From a bacterium (GTDB taxonomy: Bacteria > Chloroflexota > Dormibacteria > UBA8260 > Bog-877), in assembly GCA_021791455.1 (NCBI GenBank), contig JAJYWM010000220.1:1-6848 (forward strand): a DNA stretch of 6,848 nucleotides, written 5' to 3'. This document shows, piece by piece, positions 1 through 6,848 of this stretch. Below the pieces are notes generated by a model, which saw nothing but the letters and a program-made list of their open reading frames with translations, was not told the DNA's origin and made no database searches. The position numbers were made by a program, and so were the translations under genes. Position 1 is the stretch's first letter. The number at the start of each line of letters is the position of its first letter.

Positions 1-15
1 GCCTGAGGGTGCGCG

Positions 16-2181
16 TCAACCGTGTGGGGCCGCTCCTGCGCTGGCCAGGAGGTCCAAGCGATGGTGCCAGCGCTCGTAGAAGCGGCGAAAGTTGAGCCGG
101 CTCAGACGGTCGCGCTCGTCCGGGTCGGTGTCCTCCCAGCCCCGGTGCTCATGCATGACCACAGGCAGGTCCGGGATGCGACGCTGCCGGAGCCCGGCCG
201 CCCGCAGGCTGAGGCAGAGGTCGAAGTCCATCATCCGGTAGAAGCGAAAACGCTCATCCAGCAGGCCCAACTCCGAGAATCTGCTGCGCAGAAGGGCCAG
301 GCAGTAGCCGTCAATGGCGTCCACCTCGACCTCATCGGAGTCGAAGAACTCGCGCATGTCTGCGCTGCGTGCGCCCCATCGCCCGACCGCCCCCACTTGG
401 GGATCTGCGAGGGCCCCAAGGATGGGGGAGAAGCAGTCCCCCACCACCTCCACCCCGGTGTCGAGAATGAGGATGGCCACTCCTCGGGCCGCGCGCACGG
501 TGATGTTGCGCGCCGCCGCCTCGCCGATGCGGTGGTCGGCTCTGAAGACCGTCATCGGCAAACCGCCATCGGCCGCTGCGGCCAGGACGGCCTGGCAGTC
601 CCGGCCGGCGTCGTTGTCCACCACGAGCACCTCTACCCGGTGTCCGCCCAGATGGCGCTCGATGCCTTCCAGGCAGCGGCGGAGATCCTCGGGGTAACCG
701 GCGGTCACGATGCTCACCGACAGCTCCAGCAGGTCTGGCTCTGACCGCCGATCCGGGACCTCCAGCGGTGAGGAGATGAGTCCCCGTCGAAGATCCGTAG
801 CCCGGGCCAGGCGGTATCTGGTCGCGCCGCGTAGGTCCTCTGGGATCACCCGAAGAGCGTTCAGGTTGAGCCGGGCCGCGTCTGCTCGCGCGTAGTCACC
901 AGACGCTCGCAGCGCCTCGCGGGAGGCGCCGACCGAAATCCACGGCCCCGGTGAGGGCGGCGTTGTCGGCTCCTTCTCCAGTCCCAGACCGAGTAGTCGA
1001 TCCGCCGCTCGAAGGGCTCTGGCCCGGGTTGCGATGGCCTGGGAACTGTCCCTGGCGAGATGGAAACAGTCGGCCAGGGCCCGGGGCAGGTCCAGGTCGT
1101 CCTCCAGCCTCCGTTGGACTGTGACGGCAAACCTCTCTGCTGCCTCTGGGGAGCCGGAGTCGGGGTCCTGCGACCCGATGCGCCGCAGGCGGTCAAGCGC
1201 CCTTTCGGCTCCCGCCAATGCGGCCAGGGTGAAGTTGAGGCGGGTGCGATAGCGCACACTGGCGCAGAGAAGGCGAAAGGCGAGGGGGTCGAAACCTCTC
1301 TCCACCAGGTCATCGATGGTGTAGACGTTGCCCGAGGACTTCGCCATCTTGATGCCGTCGGCCAAAAGATGCTGGCCATGCACCCACTGGCGGACGAAGG
1401 TCTGGCCTGTCGCCGCCTCACTCTGGGCCAGCTCATCCTCGTGATGGGGGAATATGTTGTCCACCCCGCCGGTGTGGATGTCGATCTGCTCTCCCAGGTA
1501 CTCCATGGACATGGCAGAGCACTCGATGTGCCAGCCGGGAAAGCCGGGTCCATAGGGGCTGTCCCACACCATAAGCTGTCGACCGGGATCGGCCCTGCGC
1601 CACAAGGTGAAGTCGGCCGGATGGCGTTTTTGGGGGTCGGCCTCATCCCCGGCCGCCGCCTGGAGCGCTTCTGGGGTGTTGCGGGAAAGCCGGCCGTAGG
1701 GCTGATAGGCCGCGGTGTCGAAGTAGACCGTGCCGTCGACCTGATAGGCGCGACCCATCTGGATCAACCTGTCTATCAGGGCCAGCATCTGTGGGATGTG
1801 TTCGGTAGCTCTGGGAAAGACGTCCGCGGGCTCGATGCCCAGCTGCGCCTCCGCCAGGTGGAACTCTGCCTCGAACTGTCCCGCTATCTCGCGCGGTGTC
1901 CGGCCCGCGGCCAGGGCTGCGGCGATGACCTTGTCGCCGCCTCGTTCGGCCATCTCCTGGCGCATGTGGCCGACATCCGTGATGTTCTTGACGTGCCGCA
2001 CCTGCCATCCTTGGGCGCGTGCGACCCTCTTGATCCAGTCGGCCATCAGATAGGTGCGAAGGTTGCCGATGTGGACGGACCTGTAGACCGTGGGGCCGCA
2101 ACTGTACATGGTCAGCTGGCCCGGCCGAAGCGGTGCGACCTCGACCGTCCGGCGCGAGAATGTGTCATGGATGCGCAGCAC
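16..2181 (-). CDS. cysS: Cysteinyl-tRNA synthetase fused to a C-terminal GT2 glycosyltransferase domain
   Basis: Cytoplasmic class I synthetase charging tRNA-Cys, with an added glycosyltransferase domain. Seen: CGPTVY (C28 is a zinc ligand), HIGN at 37-40 as the HIGH motif, NITDVGHM at 67-73, GWHIECSAM with C221, HHEDE with H246 and E250 (completing the zinc site with E. coli-like spacing), and KMAKS at 278-282 as KMSKS. A DALR-type helical region lies near 345-395, and the usual CysRS C-terminal block ([10 protein letters not shown]...) at 420-457. Ordinary CysRS ends about here, near 460 residues. After a linker (458-486) comes a GT2-like fold at 487-705: [15 protein letters not shown] (518-524), LDTGVEV (573-579), [14 protein letters not shown] (642-655) and HEHRGW (677-682). 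The frame is open throughout. The start is GTG; MLRIHDTF aligns with the known CysRS N-terminus and no Shine-Dalgarno is visible, so it may be leaderless. The sugar donor and acceptor are unknown. The CysRS call is very secure and the GT2 call secure at fold level. Confidence 0.95.
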   Translation of the reverse strand: MLRIHDTFSRRTVEVAPLRPGQLTMYSCGPTVYRSVHIGNLRTYLMADWIKRVARAQGWQVRHVKNITDVGHMRQEMAERGGDKVIAAALAAGRTPREIAGQFEAEFHLAEAQLGIEPADVFPRATEHIPQMLALIDRLIQMGRAYQVDGTVYFDTAAYQPYGRLSRNTPEALQAAAGDEADPQKRHPADFTLWRRADPGRQLMVWDSPYGPGFPGWHIECSAMSMEYLGEQIDIHTGGVDNIFPHHEDELAQSEAATGQTFVRQWVHGQHLLADGIKMAKSSGNVYTIDDLVERGFDPLAFRLLCASVRYRTRLNFTLAALAGAERALDRLRRIGSQDPDSGSPEAAERFAVTVQRRLEDDLDLPRALADCFHLARDSSQAIATRARALRAADRLLGLGLEKEPTTPPSPGPWISVGASREALRASGDYARADAARLNLNALRVIPEDLRGATRYRLARATDLRRGLISSPLEVPDRRSEPDLLELSVSIVTAGYPEDLRRCLEGIERHLGGHRVEVLVVDNDAGRDCQAVLAAAADGGLPMTVFRADHRIGEAAARNITVRAARGVAILILDTGVEVVGDCFSPILGALADPQVGAVGRWGARSADMREFFDSDEVEVDAIDGYCLALLRSRFSELGLLDERFRFYRMMDFDLCLSLRAAGLRQRRIPDLPVVMHEHRGWEDTDPDERDRLSRLNFRRFYERWHHRLDLLASAGAAPHG
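715..727 (-). promoter_or_regulatory. Possible internal ribosome binding site and GTG start for the GT2 domain alone
   Basis: Within the fusion gene, GGAG (plus positions 724-727, read on the minus strand) sits 6 nt before an in-frame GTG at 715-717, which encodes V489. Initiation there would give a stand-alone protein of about 233 residues starting MSIVTAGY, where free-standing GT2 enzymes usually begin. GGAG is common in GC-rich coding sequence, so this may be chance. It is listed because it falls exactly at the domain border. Confidence 0.2.
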
Positions 2182-2187
2182 AGATCG

Positions 2188-2193
2188 ATGCTA
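2188..2193 (-). promoter_or_regulatory. Putative -10 element of a leaderless cysS promoter
   Basis: On the minus strand TAGCAT (4 of 6 matches to TATAAT) ends 6 nt before the GTG start of cysS, which would place the transcription start at or next to the start codon. No Shine-Dalgarno precedes that GTG, as expected of a leaderless mRNA. No convincing -35 hexamer stands 16-18 bases upstream, so the call rests on spacing and the missing ribosome site. Confidence 0.3.
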
Positions 2194-2195
2194 GC

Positions 2196-2230
2196 AGTGA
2201 GCGGGCGAAGCCCCGAGCCCGCCACTCACT
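2196..2230. repeat. Imperfect inverted repeat in the cysS / S51 hydrolase divergent gap
   Basis: The left arm AGTGAGCGGGC (2196-2206) pairs with GCCCGC (2217-2222) and TCACT (2226-2230), an 11-bp stem interrupted by a 3-base bulge (2223-2225) with a 10-base loop. A competing small hairpin, GGGC-GAA-GCCC, lies at 2203-2213. The repeat fills most of the 62-base gap, upstream of the putative cysS -10 and just before the ribosome site of the rightward gene. It could be an operator for both genes or an mRNA hairpin of the rightward transcript. Confidence 0.45.
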
Positions 2231-2243
2231 GGGCGAGGGAAGC

Positions 2244-2939
2244 GTGACCCTTGGGGCCGAGCGGGAGAGGACCCTGGTGCTGGAGGGGGGCAACGAGTGG
2301 CGCCCGGGATGTGAGGTCGCAGACCGATGGTGGGTGGCCCGCCAAGGGGGCGCAGAGGCCACGATCCTCACGACCGCCGCCCAGGATGGGCCCGAAAGGG
2401 CCGTCCGGTGGGCCAGCAGCTACTTCCGCGGTCTGGGTGTGGCGGTTCGCGCCTGCCCCATTCAGACCGTGGCCGACGCCTCCGATCCGCAGCTCCTCCG
2501 AATCCTAGCCGAGAGCGGATCGGTCTTCATCTGCGGCGGGGACCCGGCGGCGGCCAGGGATGTGCTGGTGGGTTCTCCGGCGGGCTCTATGCTGCTGGAG
2601 CTTTACCGCAGGGGGGTTCCCCTCATCGGGTCCAGCGCCGGTGCGATGGTTCTCGGAGCCAGGTGCCTTCTGCCGCGGCTGGGCTTTGCAACCCTCCCGG
2701 GACTGGGTCTGCTACCCAATGGCGTGGTGGTTCCGCACTGGAACGCTGCGGGCGCGTCCTGGCGTGAGAATGCCATGAAACTGGTTGCGCAACTGGAGGT
2801 GCTGGCGGTAGATGAGGGCACCGCGGCGGCGTGGGATGGCCGCAGCTGGCAGACCTTGGGTGCGGGGCGGGCCCTGGTCCTCAGCTCTGCGGGCGAGCTG
2901 GCGGTCCAGGGTCGCCTGCCTTCTCCGCCGATAGAATGA
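2244..2939 (+). CDS. Peptidase S51 / cyanophycinase-like serine hydrolase (type 1 glutamine amidotransferase-like fold)
   Basis: Predicted cytoplasmic serine hydrolase of the dipeptidase E / cyanophycinase group. Family members cleave Asp-containing dipeptides or cyanophycin; the substrate here cannot be read from sequence. The product is 231 residues, close to E. coli PepE. Numbering from the GTG start: a first strand LVLEGGNEW (11-19), FICGGDP (95-101), the nucleophile elbow GSSAGA (129-134) with S131 as probable nucleophile, PHW with H165 as probable catalytic His, and AVDEGTA (188-194) as the conserved acidic segment near the active site. There is no signal peptide. GTG at 2244 is chosen because GAGGGA at 2235-2240 sits just upstream and the length fits; an upstream ATG at 2133 would run into the divergent cysS start and add a non-homologous leader. 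It is followed after 57 bases by glyQS on the same strand. The family call is strong, the function open. Confidence 0.85.
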   Translation: MTLGAERERTLVLEGGNEWRPGCEVADRWWVARQGGAEATILTTAAQDGPERAVRWASSYFRGLGVAVRACPIQTVADASDPQLLRILAESGSVFICGGDPAAARDVLVGSPAGSMLLELYRRGVPLIGSSAGAMVLGARCLLPRLGFATLPGLGLLPNGVVVPHWNAAGASWRENAMKLVAQLEVLAVDEGTAAAWDGRSWQTLGAGRALVLSSAGELAVQGRLPSPPIE

Positions 2940-2996
2940 CCGGGTTAGCCTGAATTTACAGTTCGCCAAGGGTGGCGGGGCTGCTGGGAGATCTTG

Positions 2997-4307
<1,311 letters not shown>

Positions 4308-4319
4308 CCGCCCGGGGTA

Positions 4320-4352
4320 GGGGACATCGTCCGGGACCTGTCAGTGGTCCCC
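4320..4352. terminator. Possible bidirectional terminator hairpins between glyQS and thrC
   Basis: In the 83-base gap between two convergent genes, GGGACC (4333-4338) pairs with GGTCCC (4346-4351) around a 7-base loop. GGAC (4322-4325) pairs with GTCC (4329-4332), and GGGGAC (4320-4325) could instead pair with GTCCCC (4347-4352). No T-run follows on either strand, so a classical intrinsic terminator is not shown. Position between convergent stops is the main support. Confidence 0.35.
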
Positions 4353-4390
4353 CGATCGAGCCCTGCCGGAGATGGGTCCTGAGGATGGGC

Positions 4391-5653
4391 TCACTCCAGC
4401 CACCGGGCCAGGCGCTCGCGGACATCCTCGCGGACGGATGGCTGCGGCTCATCGCCTGGCACCACCGATTCCAGGATGTAGTCGGTGTCCTTCAGTTGGT
4501 GGCCGGTGAGCACCGCGACCACGTCGGCACCACTGGAGATCTGCCCCGAGGCCCGCAGCTGTCGGACCCCGGCTATGGCGGCGGCGGAGGCGGGCTCGCA
4601 GCCGATCCCCTCACTTGCCAGTTGGCGCTTGGCCCGCAATATCTCCTCCTCGGAGACGGCCGCCGTCATTCCGTCGGTCATCTCCAGGACCCGGCGGGCC
4701 CTGCGCCAATTGGCTGGGCTTCCTATGCGAATGGCGGTGGCCCTGGTCTCCGGGTCAGCCAGCGGGAGGAGGTCGGTATCTCCGTTCCGCCACATCCTGT
4801 GGAACGGGCTCGCACCCTCGGCCTGGATGACGGCCAGGGCGGGCATTCGGTCGAGCAGGCCCAGGGCAAAGAGCTCCCGGAGGCCCTTGCCCACCGCGGA
4901 GCAGTTTCCGAGATTGCCCCCGGGCATGGCGATGACATCCGGCGCCCGCCACCCGCGCTGCTCCATGATCTCGAATAGGAGCGTCTTCTGCCCCTCCAGC
5001 CGCAGGGGATTGATCGAGTTGACCAAGTAGAGGTCCAGCTCTGGCGCGGCCCTGCGCAGCAGCGCGAACGCCTCGTCGAAGTTGCCACCCACCTCCATCA
5101 CCAACGCGCCGAAGTCCTCGGCCTGGGCCAGCTTCGCTCGGGAGACACTGCCTCGGGGAACGAATACGACCGCTTGCAGACCAGCCCTGGCGGAGTACGC
5201 GGCCATCGAGGACGAGGTGTTCCCCGTGGATGCGCACGCCACCACGCTCCTGCCCAGCCGAACCGCCTCCGAGATGCAGACGGTCATCCCCAGATCTTTG
5301 AACGACCCGGTTGGGTTCGCGCCCTGATGCTTGATCGCGAGTTTGGCCACCCCGGCCCACTCTGCTGTCCTCACCGCCTCTGGCATGGGGGTGCCCCCCT
5401 CCCCGAGGGTTACCACGGCCTGCCCGTCGAAATCGGGAAGAAGTTCGCGGAAGCGCCAGACGCCACTTCTGTCCAGGGCTGATCCGGAAGCCCGCCGGGC
5501 CCGAAAGTCGGCGACCAGTTCGCCCGGTCGCAAAAGGGCGGGATCGTAGCTGAACTCCAGGAGCCCGCCGCACGCCGCGCACGACGTCGCCGCGGCATCG
5601 CGAGCCGTCTCTTCGCCACACGATGGCTCGCTGCAGATGAGCCGGGTGGGCAT
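4391..5653 (-). CDS. thrC: Threonine synthase
   Basis: PLP-dependent fold-type II enzyme converting O-phosphohomoserine to threonine and phosphate, the last step of threonine synthesis. The 420-residue product begins with a zinc-knuckle-like segment (C7, C12, C25, C28, then GG), as in many archaeal, actinobacterial and Chloroflexota-type threonine synthases. Then LGEGGTPM (83-90), NPTGSFKD (113-120) with K119 as the PLP Schiff-base lysine, STGNTSSS (142-149), the phosphate-binding loop GGNLGN (245-250), EPASAA (353-358) and LTGHQLKD (382-389). The start is ATG at 5651-5653, behind a G-rich stretch (minus strand of 5659-5664). It shares one base (TGATG) with the stop of a 31-codon upstream frame, which suggests coupling. 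Longer in-frame starts would add a low-complexity Gly/Arg/Ala leader that does not look like protein. It converges on glyQS and diverges from the solute-binding protein gene. A related PLP enzyme is possible but unlikely. Confidence 0.93.
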   Translation of the reverse strand: MPTRLICSEPSCGEETARDAAATSCAACGGLLEFSYDPALLRPGELVADFRARRASGSALDRSGVWRFRELLPDFDGQAVVTLGEGGTPMPEAVRTAEWAGVAKLAIKHQGANPTGSFKDLGMTVCISEAVRLGRSVVACASTGNTSSSMAAYSARAGLQAVVFVPRGSVSRAKLAQAEDFGALVMEVGGNFDEAFALLRRAAPELDLYLVNSINPLRLEGQKTLLFEIMEQRGWRAPDVIAMPGGNLGNCSAVGKGLRELFALGLLDRMPALAVIQAEGASPFHRMWRNGDTDLLPLADPETRATAIRIGSPANWRRARRVLEMTDGMTAAVSEEEILRAKRQLASEGIGCEPASAAAIAGVRQLRASGQISSGADVVAVLTGHQLKDTDYILESVVPGDEPQPSVREDVRERLARWLE

Positions 5654-5748
5654 CACATCCCCCCGGGAACCGCTGTTCGATCCGGCCTGAGCTCCAGGCG
5701 GGGGGTCACCTCGGCCGTCTCTTTCTCCGTTAGCACCGAGCCGCGCAT
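5653..5748 (-). CDS. Possible 31-residue upstream mini-ORF coupled to thrC
   Basis: A short frame beginning MRGSVLTEKE and ending VPGGM stops at TGA (5653-5655), which overlaps the thrC ATG by one base (TGATG), the usual arrangement for re-initiation. Codon third positions are mostly G or C, like the flanking genes. There is no Shine-Dalgarno before its ATG, but TACCCT (plus 5756-5761) ends 7 nt upstream, so it could be a leaderless start. It has four threonine codons in 31 but no threonine run, so it is not an obvious attenuation leader. I recognise no family. It could equally be untranslated leader. Confidence 0.3.
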   Translation of the reverse strand: MRGSVLTEKETAEVTPRLELRPDRTAVPGGM

Positions 5749-5755
5749 GGGAGAA

Positions 5756-5785
5756 AGGGTATCCGGCCCGACCGGCCCTTGGCAC
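5756..5785 (-). promoter_or_regulatory. Candidate promoter for thrC (and the mini-ORF)
   Basis: On the minus strand GTGCCA (plus 5780-5785; 4 of 6 matches to TTGACA), an 18-base spacer and TACCCT (plus 5756-5761; TAnnnT type). Transcription would start near 5748, at the ATG of the 31-codon frame. Both boxes are weak, and the spacer contains a GGGCCGG direct repeat. Confidence 0.25.
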
Positions 5786-5787
5786 TC

Positions 5788-5801
5788 CTGGCTTGGGCCA
5801 G
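5788..5801. repeat. Short perfect palindrome upstream of the rightward promoter
   Basis: CTGGC-TTGG-GCCAG forms a 5-bp stem with a 4-base spacer, ending 11 bases before the -35 box at 5813. It could be half of an activator site, but its size allows chance occurrence. Confidence 0.2.
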
Positions 5802-5812
5802 CCATTCCACGG

Positions 5813-5841
5813 TTGACAGTTTGTGGTCTGTGGTATATGGT
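5813..5841 (+). promoter_or_regulatory. Sigma-A/sigma-70-type promoter of the solute-binding protein gene
   Basis: A perfect -35 TTGACA (5813-5818), a 17-base spacer and TATGGT (5836-5841) as -10. TATATG (5834-5839) is an alternative -10 with a 15-base spacer. The spacer holds two tandem copies of TGTGGT (5822-5827 and 5829-5834), a 7-base repeat lying on one helix face less well than a 10-base repeat would. The expected start is near 5848, giving a leader of about 66 bases. A consensus -35 in such GC-rich DNA is unlikely to be accidental. Confidence 0.7.
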
Positions 5842-5899
5842 CCGCCTAACATCAGGCACGACGGCCAGTCCGTTCACCTCATCAATAGCGCCGGCAGCC

Positions 5900-5907
5900 A
5901 GGAGGGA
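5900..5907 (+). promoter_or_regulatory. Ribosome binding site fixing a TTG start
   Basis: AGGAGGGA contains the full AGGAGG Shine-Dalgarno core, with 8 bases between it and TTG at 5914-5916. It decides the start of the solute-binding lipoprotein: no in-frame ATG precedes the signal sequence, and the first ATG (codon 18) lies inside it. Confidence 0.8.
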
Positions 5908-5913
5908 CCGACA

Positions 5914-6848
5914 TTGCGTAACTTCATCCGCCTCAAGCACTCCCTTGCCTTTTTGGTTGCCCTGATGGCGGGGGCGTCCCTGCTCGCGGCGTGCTCGTCG
6001 GCCCCTTCAGCGTCCAGCACGCCGACTCCCAAGGTGCAGAACGGCGGGACCCTGAACATCGGCATTCCCACCGCCCCGGAGGCGCTGGATCCCAGCACCG
6101 AGGCGAGCTTTGTCGGCCACTGGGTGTTCGCCAACATGTGTTACGGGCTGTACGGCTTCAGCGTCAAGAACCAGGTCGTCCCGGTGCTCGCGACCGGGCT
6201 TCCGACCATCTCCGATGGGGGCCTCCTGTACACCATCCACGTCCGCCAGGGAGTCCGCTTCAACGACGGGACCGCGATGACGGCCGAGGCCGTGAAGACC
6301 TCGCTGGTGCGGGACAAGACGCTCCCGACCTCGGCCCGGGCCGCGGCCCTGGCGGACATATCGTCGATAACGGTGGTCAACAAGTACACGGTGCAGTTGC
6401 GGCTTTCCCAGGTGGATGCCCCGCTGACTTCGATTCTGGCGAGCCGGTCTGGCATCGTCATGTCGCCGACGGCCCTGGCCCGCGAGGGCGCCAACTTCGG
6501 CAACGATCCCGTCTGCGTCGGACCTTTCAGTTTCCAGTCGCGACCCAGCCTGGACCAGATCAACCTCACCCGCTCCAAGTACTTCTACGGCAAGAAGCCC
6601 GCCGTTCAAGAGGTCATCTACCACGTGATCACCGATCCCGCGACCTGCTACTCGGACCTCCTCTCGGGAGCGATCAATGTGGCGGAGTGCCTGGCGCCCA
6701 ACGACGTCAAGCTCCTGGACAGCAACAGCGCCTACCGAGTTCAGCAGGTCACCTCGGACGGCTACTCGATGATCGTGATCAACGTCGGCAATGTGGCCGG
6801 TTCGCTGAAGAAGACCTATGGCACAGCCGATAATCCCCTCGCCAAATA
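5914..6848 (+). CDS. ABC transporter family-5 solute-binding lipoprotein, N-terminal part (cut by window end)
   Basis: Extracytoplasmic substrate-capture protein of a peptide/nickel/opine-type ABC importer, anchored by lipid. The frame is open from TTG at 5914 to the window edge: 311 codons of a protein family usually about 500-600 residues. Seen: basic MRNFIRLKHS, a hydrophobic core (10-23), lipobox LAAC with C27 as the lipidated cysteine, a Ser/Thr/Pro-rich tether (28-40), and the family opening GGTLNIG (44-50) followed by ALDP (57-60). Further family signatures are PVLATGLP (90-97), YTIHVRQGVRFNDGTAMTAE (106-125) and VGPFSF (202-207). Extra cysteines occur at 76, 201, 245 and 259. It has its own promoter and a perfect Shine-Dalgarno; permease and ATPase genes are expected to the right. 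Substrate cannot be read; oligopeptides are the commonest for this family. Confidence 0.9.
   Translation, partial: MRNFIRLKHSLAFLVALMAGASLLAACSSAPSASSTPTPKVQNGGTLNIGIPTAPEALDPSTEASFVGHWVFANMCYGLYGFSVKNQVVPVLATGLPTISDGGLLYTIHVRQGVRFNDGTAMTAEAVKTSLVRDKTLPTSARAAALADISSITVVNKYTVQLRLSQVDAPLTSILASRSGIVMSPTALAREGANFGNDPVCVGPFSFQSRPSLDQINLTRSKYFYGKKPAVQEVIYHVITDPATCYSDLLSGAINVAECLAPNDVKLLDSNSAYRVQQVTSDGYSMIVINVGNVAGSLKKTYGTADNPLAK

Noticed and set aside
1..20. Possible next minus-strand gene starting at TTG (18-20), overlapping the cysS stop as TTGA
   Set aside because: Only about six codons (MTRTLR) are in the window, and the nearest AGGAG is about 13 bases from the TTG, so it cannot be supported.
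2133..2243. Longer N-terminus for the S51 hydrolase from ATG at 2133
   Set aside because: It would overlap the divergent cysS start. The added residues do not resemble the family, and GTG at 2244 has a ribosome site and gives the normal length.
1060..2247. Long open frame on the plus strand opposite cysS, with another at 22-744 opposite the GT2 half
   Set aside because: They are antisense to a gene with unmistakable CysRS and GT2 motifs. High GC makes such opposite frames open by chance, and their translations show no recognisable domain.
2968..2978. AAGGGTGGCGG before glyQS, resembling the start of a T-box antiterminator motif
   Set aside because: The match breaks after GGGTGG, the gap is only 57 bases, too short for a T-box leader, and no terminator/antiterminator pair is visible.
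5654..5785. Longer in-frame N-terminus for threonine synthase from an upstream ATG
   Set aside because: The extra 44 residues are low-complexity and precede a natural family start at MPTRLICS with a G-rich ribosome site.
5991..6833. Plus-strand open frame of 280 codons in a different frame
   Set aside because: It lies within the solute-binding lipoprotein frame starting at 5914, which has signal peptide, lipobox and family motifs. The 280-codon translation is low-complexity Gly/Arg/Pro-rich.

Overview
The window is a dense, high-GC bacterial chromosomal segment (about two thirds G+C, judged by eye) with five clear genes, one possible mini-gene and short intergenic gaps. There are no RNA genes, insertion sequences, CRISPR arrays or phage genes. 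The cysteinyl-tRNA synthetase carries the NITDVGHM variant, the glycyl-tRNA synthetase is the single-chain (alpha2) type, and threonine synthase has an N-terminal zinc-knuckle. Together with GTG and TTG starts, one apparently leaderless gene and a Ser/Thr/Pro-rich lipoprotein linker, these suggest Chloroflexota, Dormibacterota or a related actinobacterium-like Terrabacteria lineage. That assignment rests on recalled family patterns, not on a search.

Layout: (1) 16-2181, minus: a 721-residue protein joining a complete cysteinyl-tRNA synthetase to a C-terminal family-2 glycosyltransferase domain, the most unusual object here. (2) 2182-2243: a 62-base divergent gap holding an imperfect inverted repeat and a putative leaderless promoter for cysS. 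(3) 2244-2939, plus: a peptidase S51 / cyanophycinase-like serine hydrolase. (4) 2997-4307, plus: glycyl-tRNA synthetase. (5) 4308-4390: a convergent gap with GC-rich hairpins. (6) 4391-5653, minus: threonine synthase, possibly translationally coupled to a 31-codon reading frame just upstream (5653-5748, minus). (7) 5813-5841: a strong sigma-A-type promoter reading right. (8) 5914 to the right edge, plus: the N-terminal part of a family-5 solute-binding lipoprotein of a peptide/nickel-type ABC transporter, starting at TTG with a perfect Shine-Dalgarno and cut by the window end.

Two aminoacyl-tRNA synthetases and an amino-acid biosynthesis enzyme give the segment a translation and amino-acid supply character. 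The S51 hydrolase (peptide or amide cleavage) and the oligopeptide-type binding protein could fit loosely with amino-acid scavenging, but nothing shows they form one pathway. The best candidate for something undescribed is the CysRS-glycosyltransferase fusion, which also has an altered metal-binding DXD motif and a possible internal start exactly at the domain boundary.
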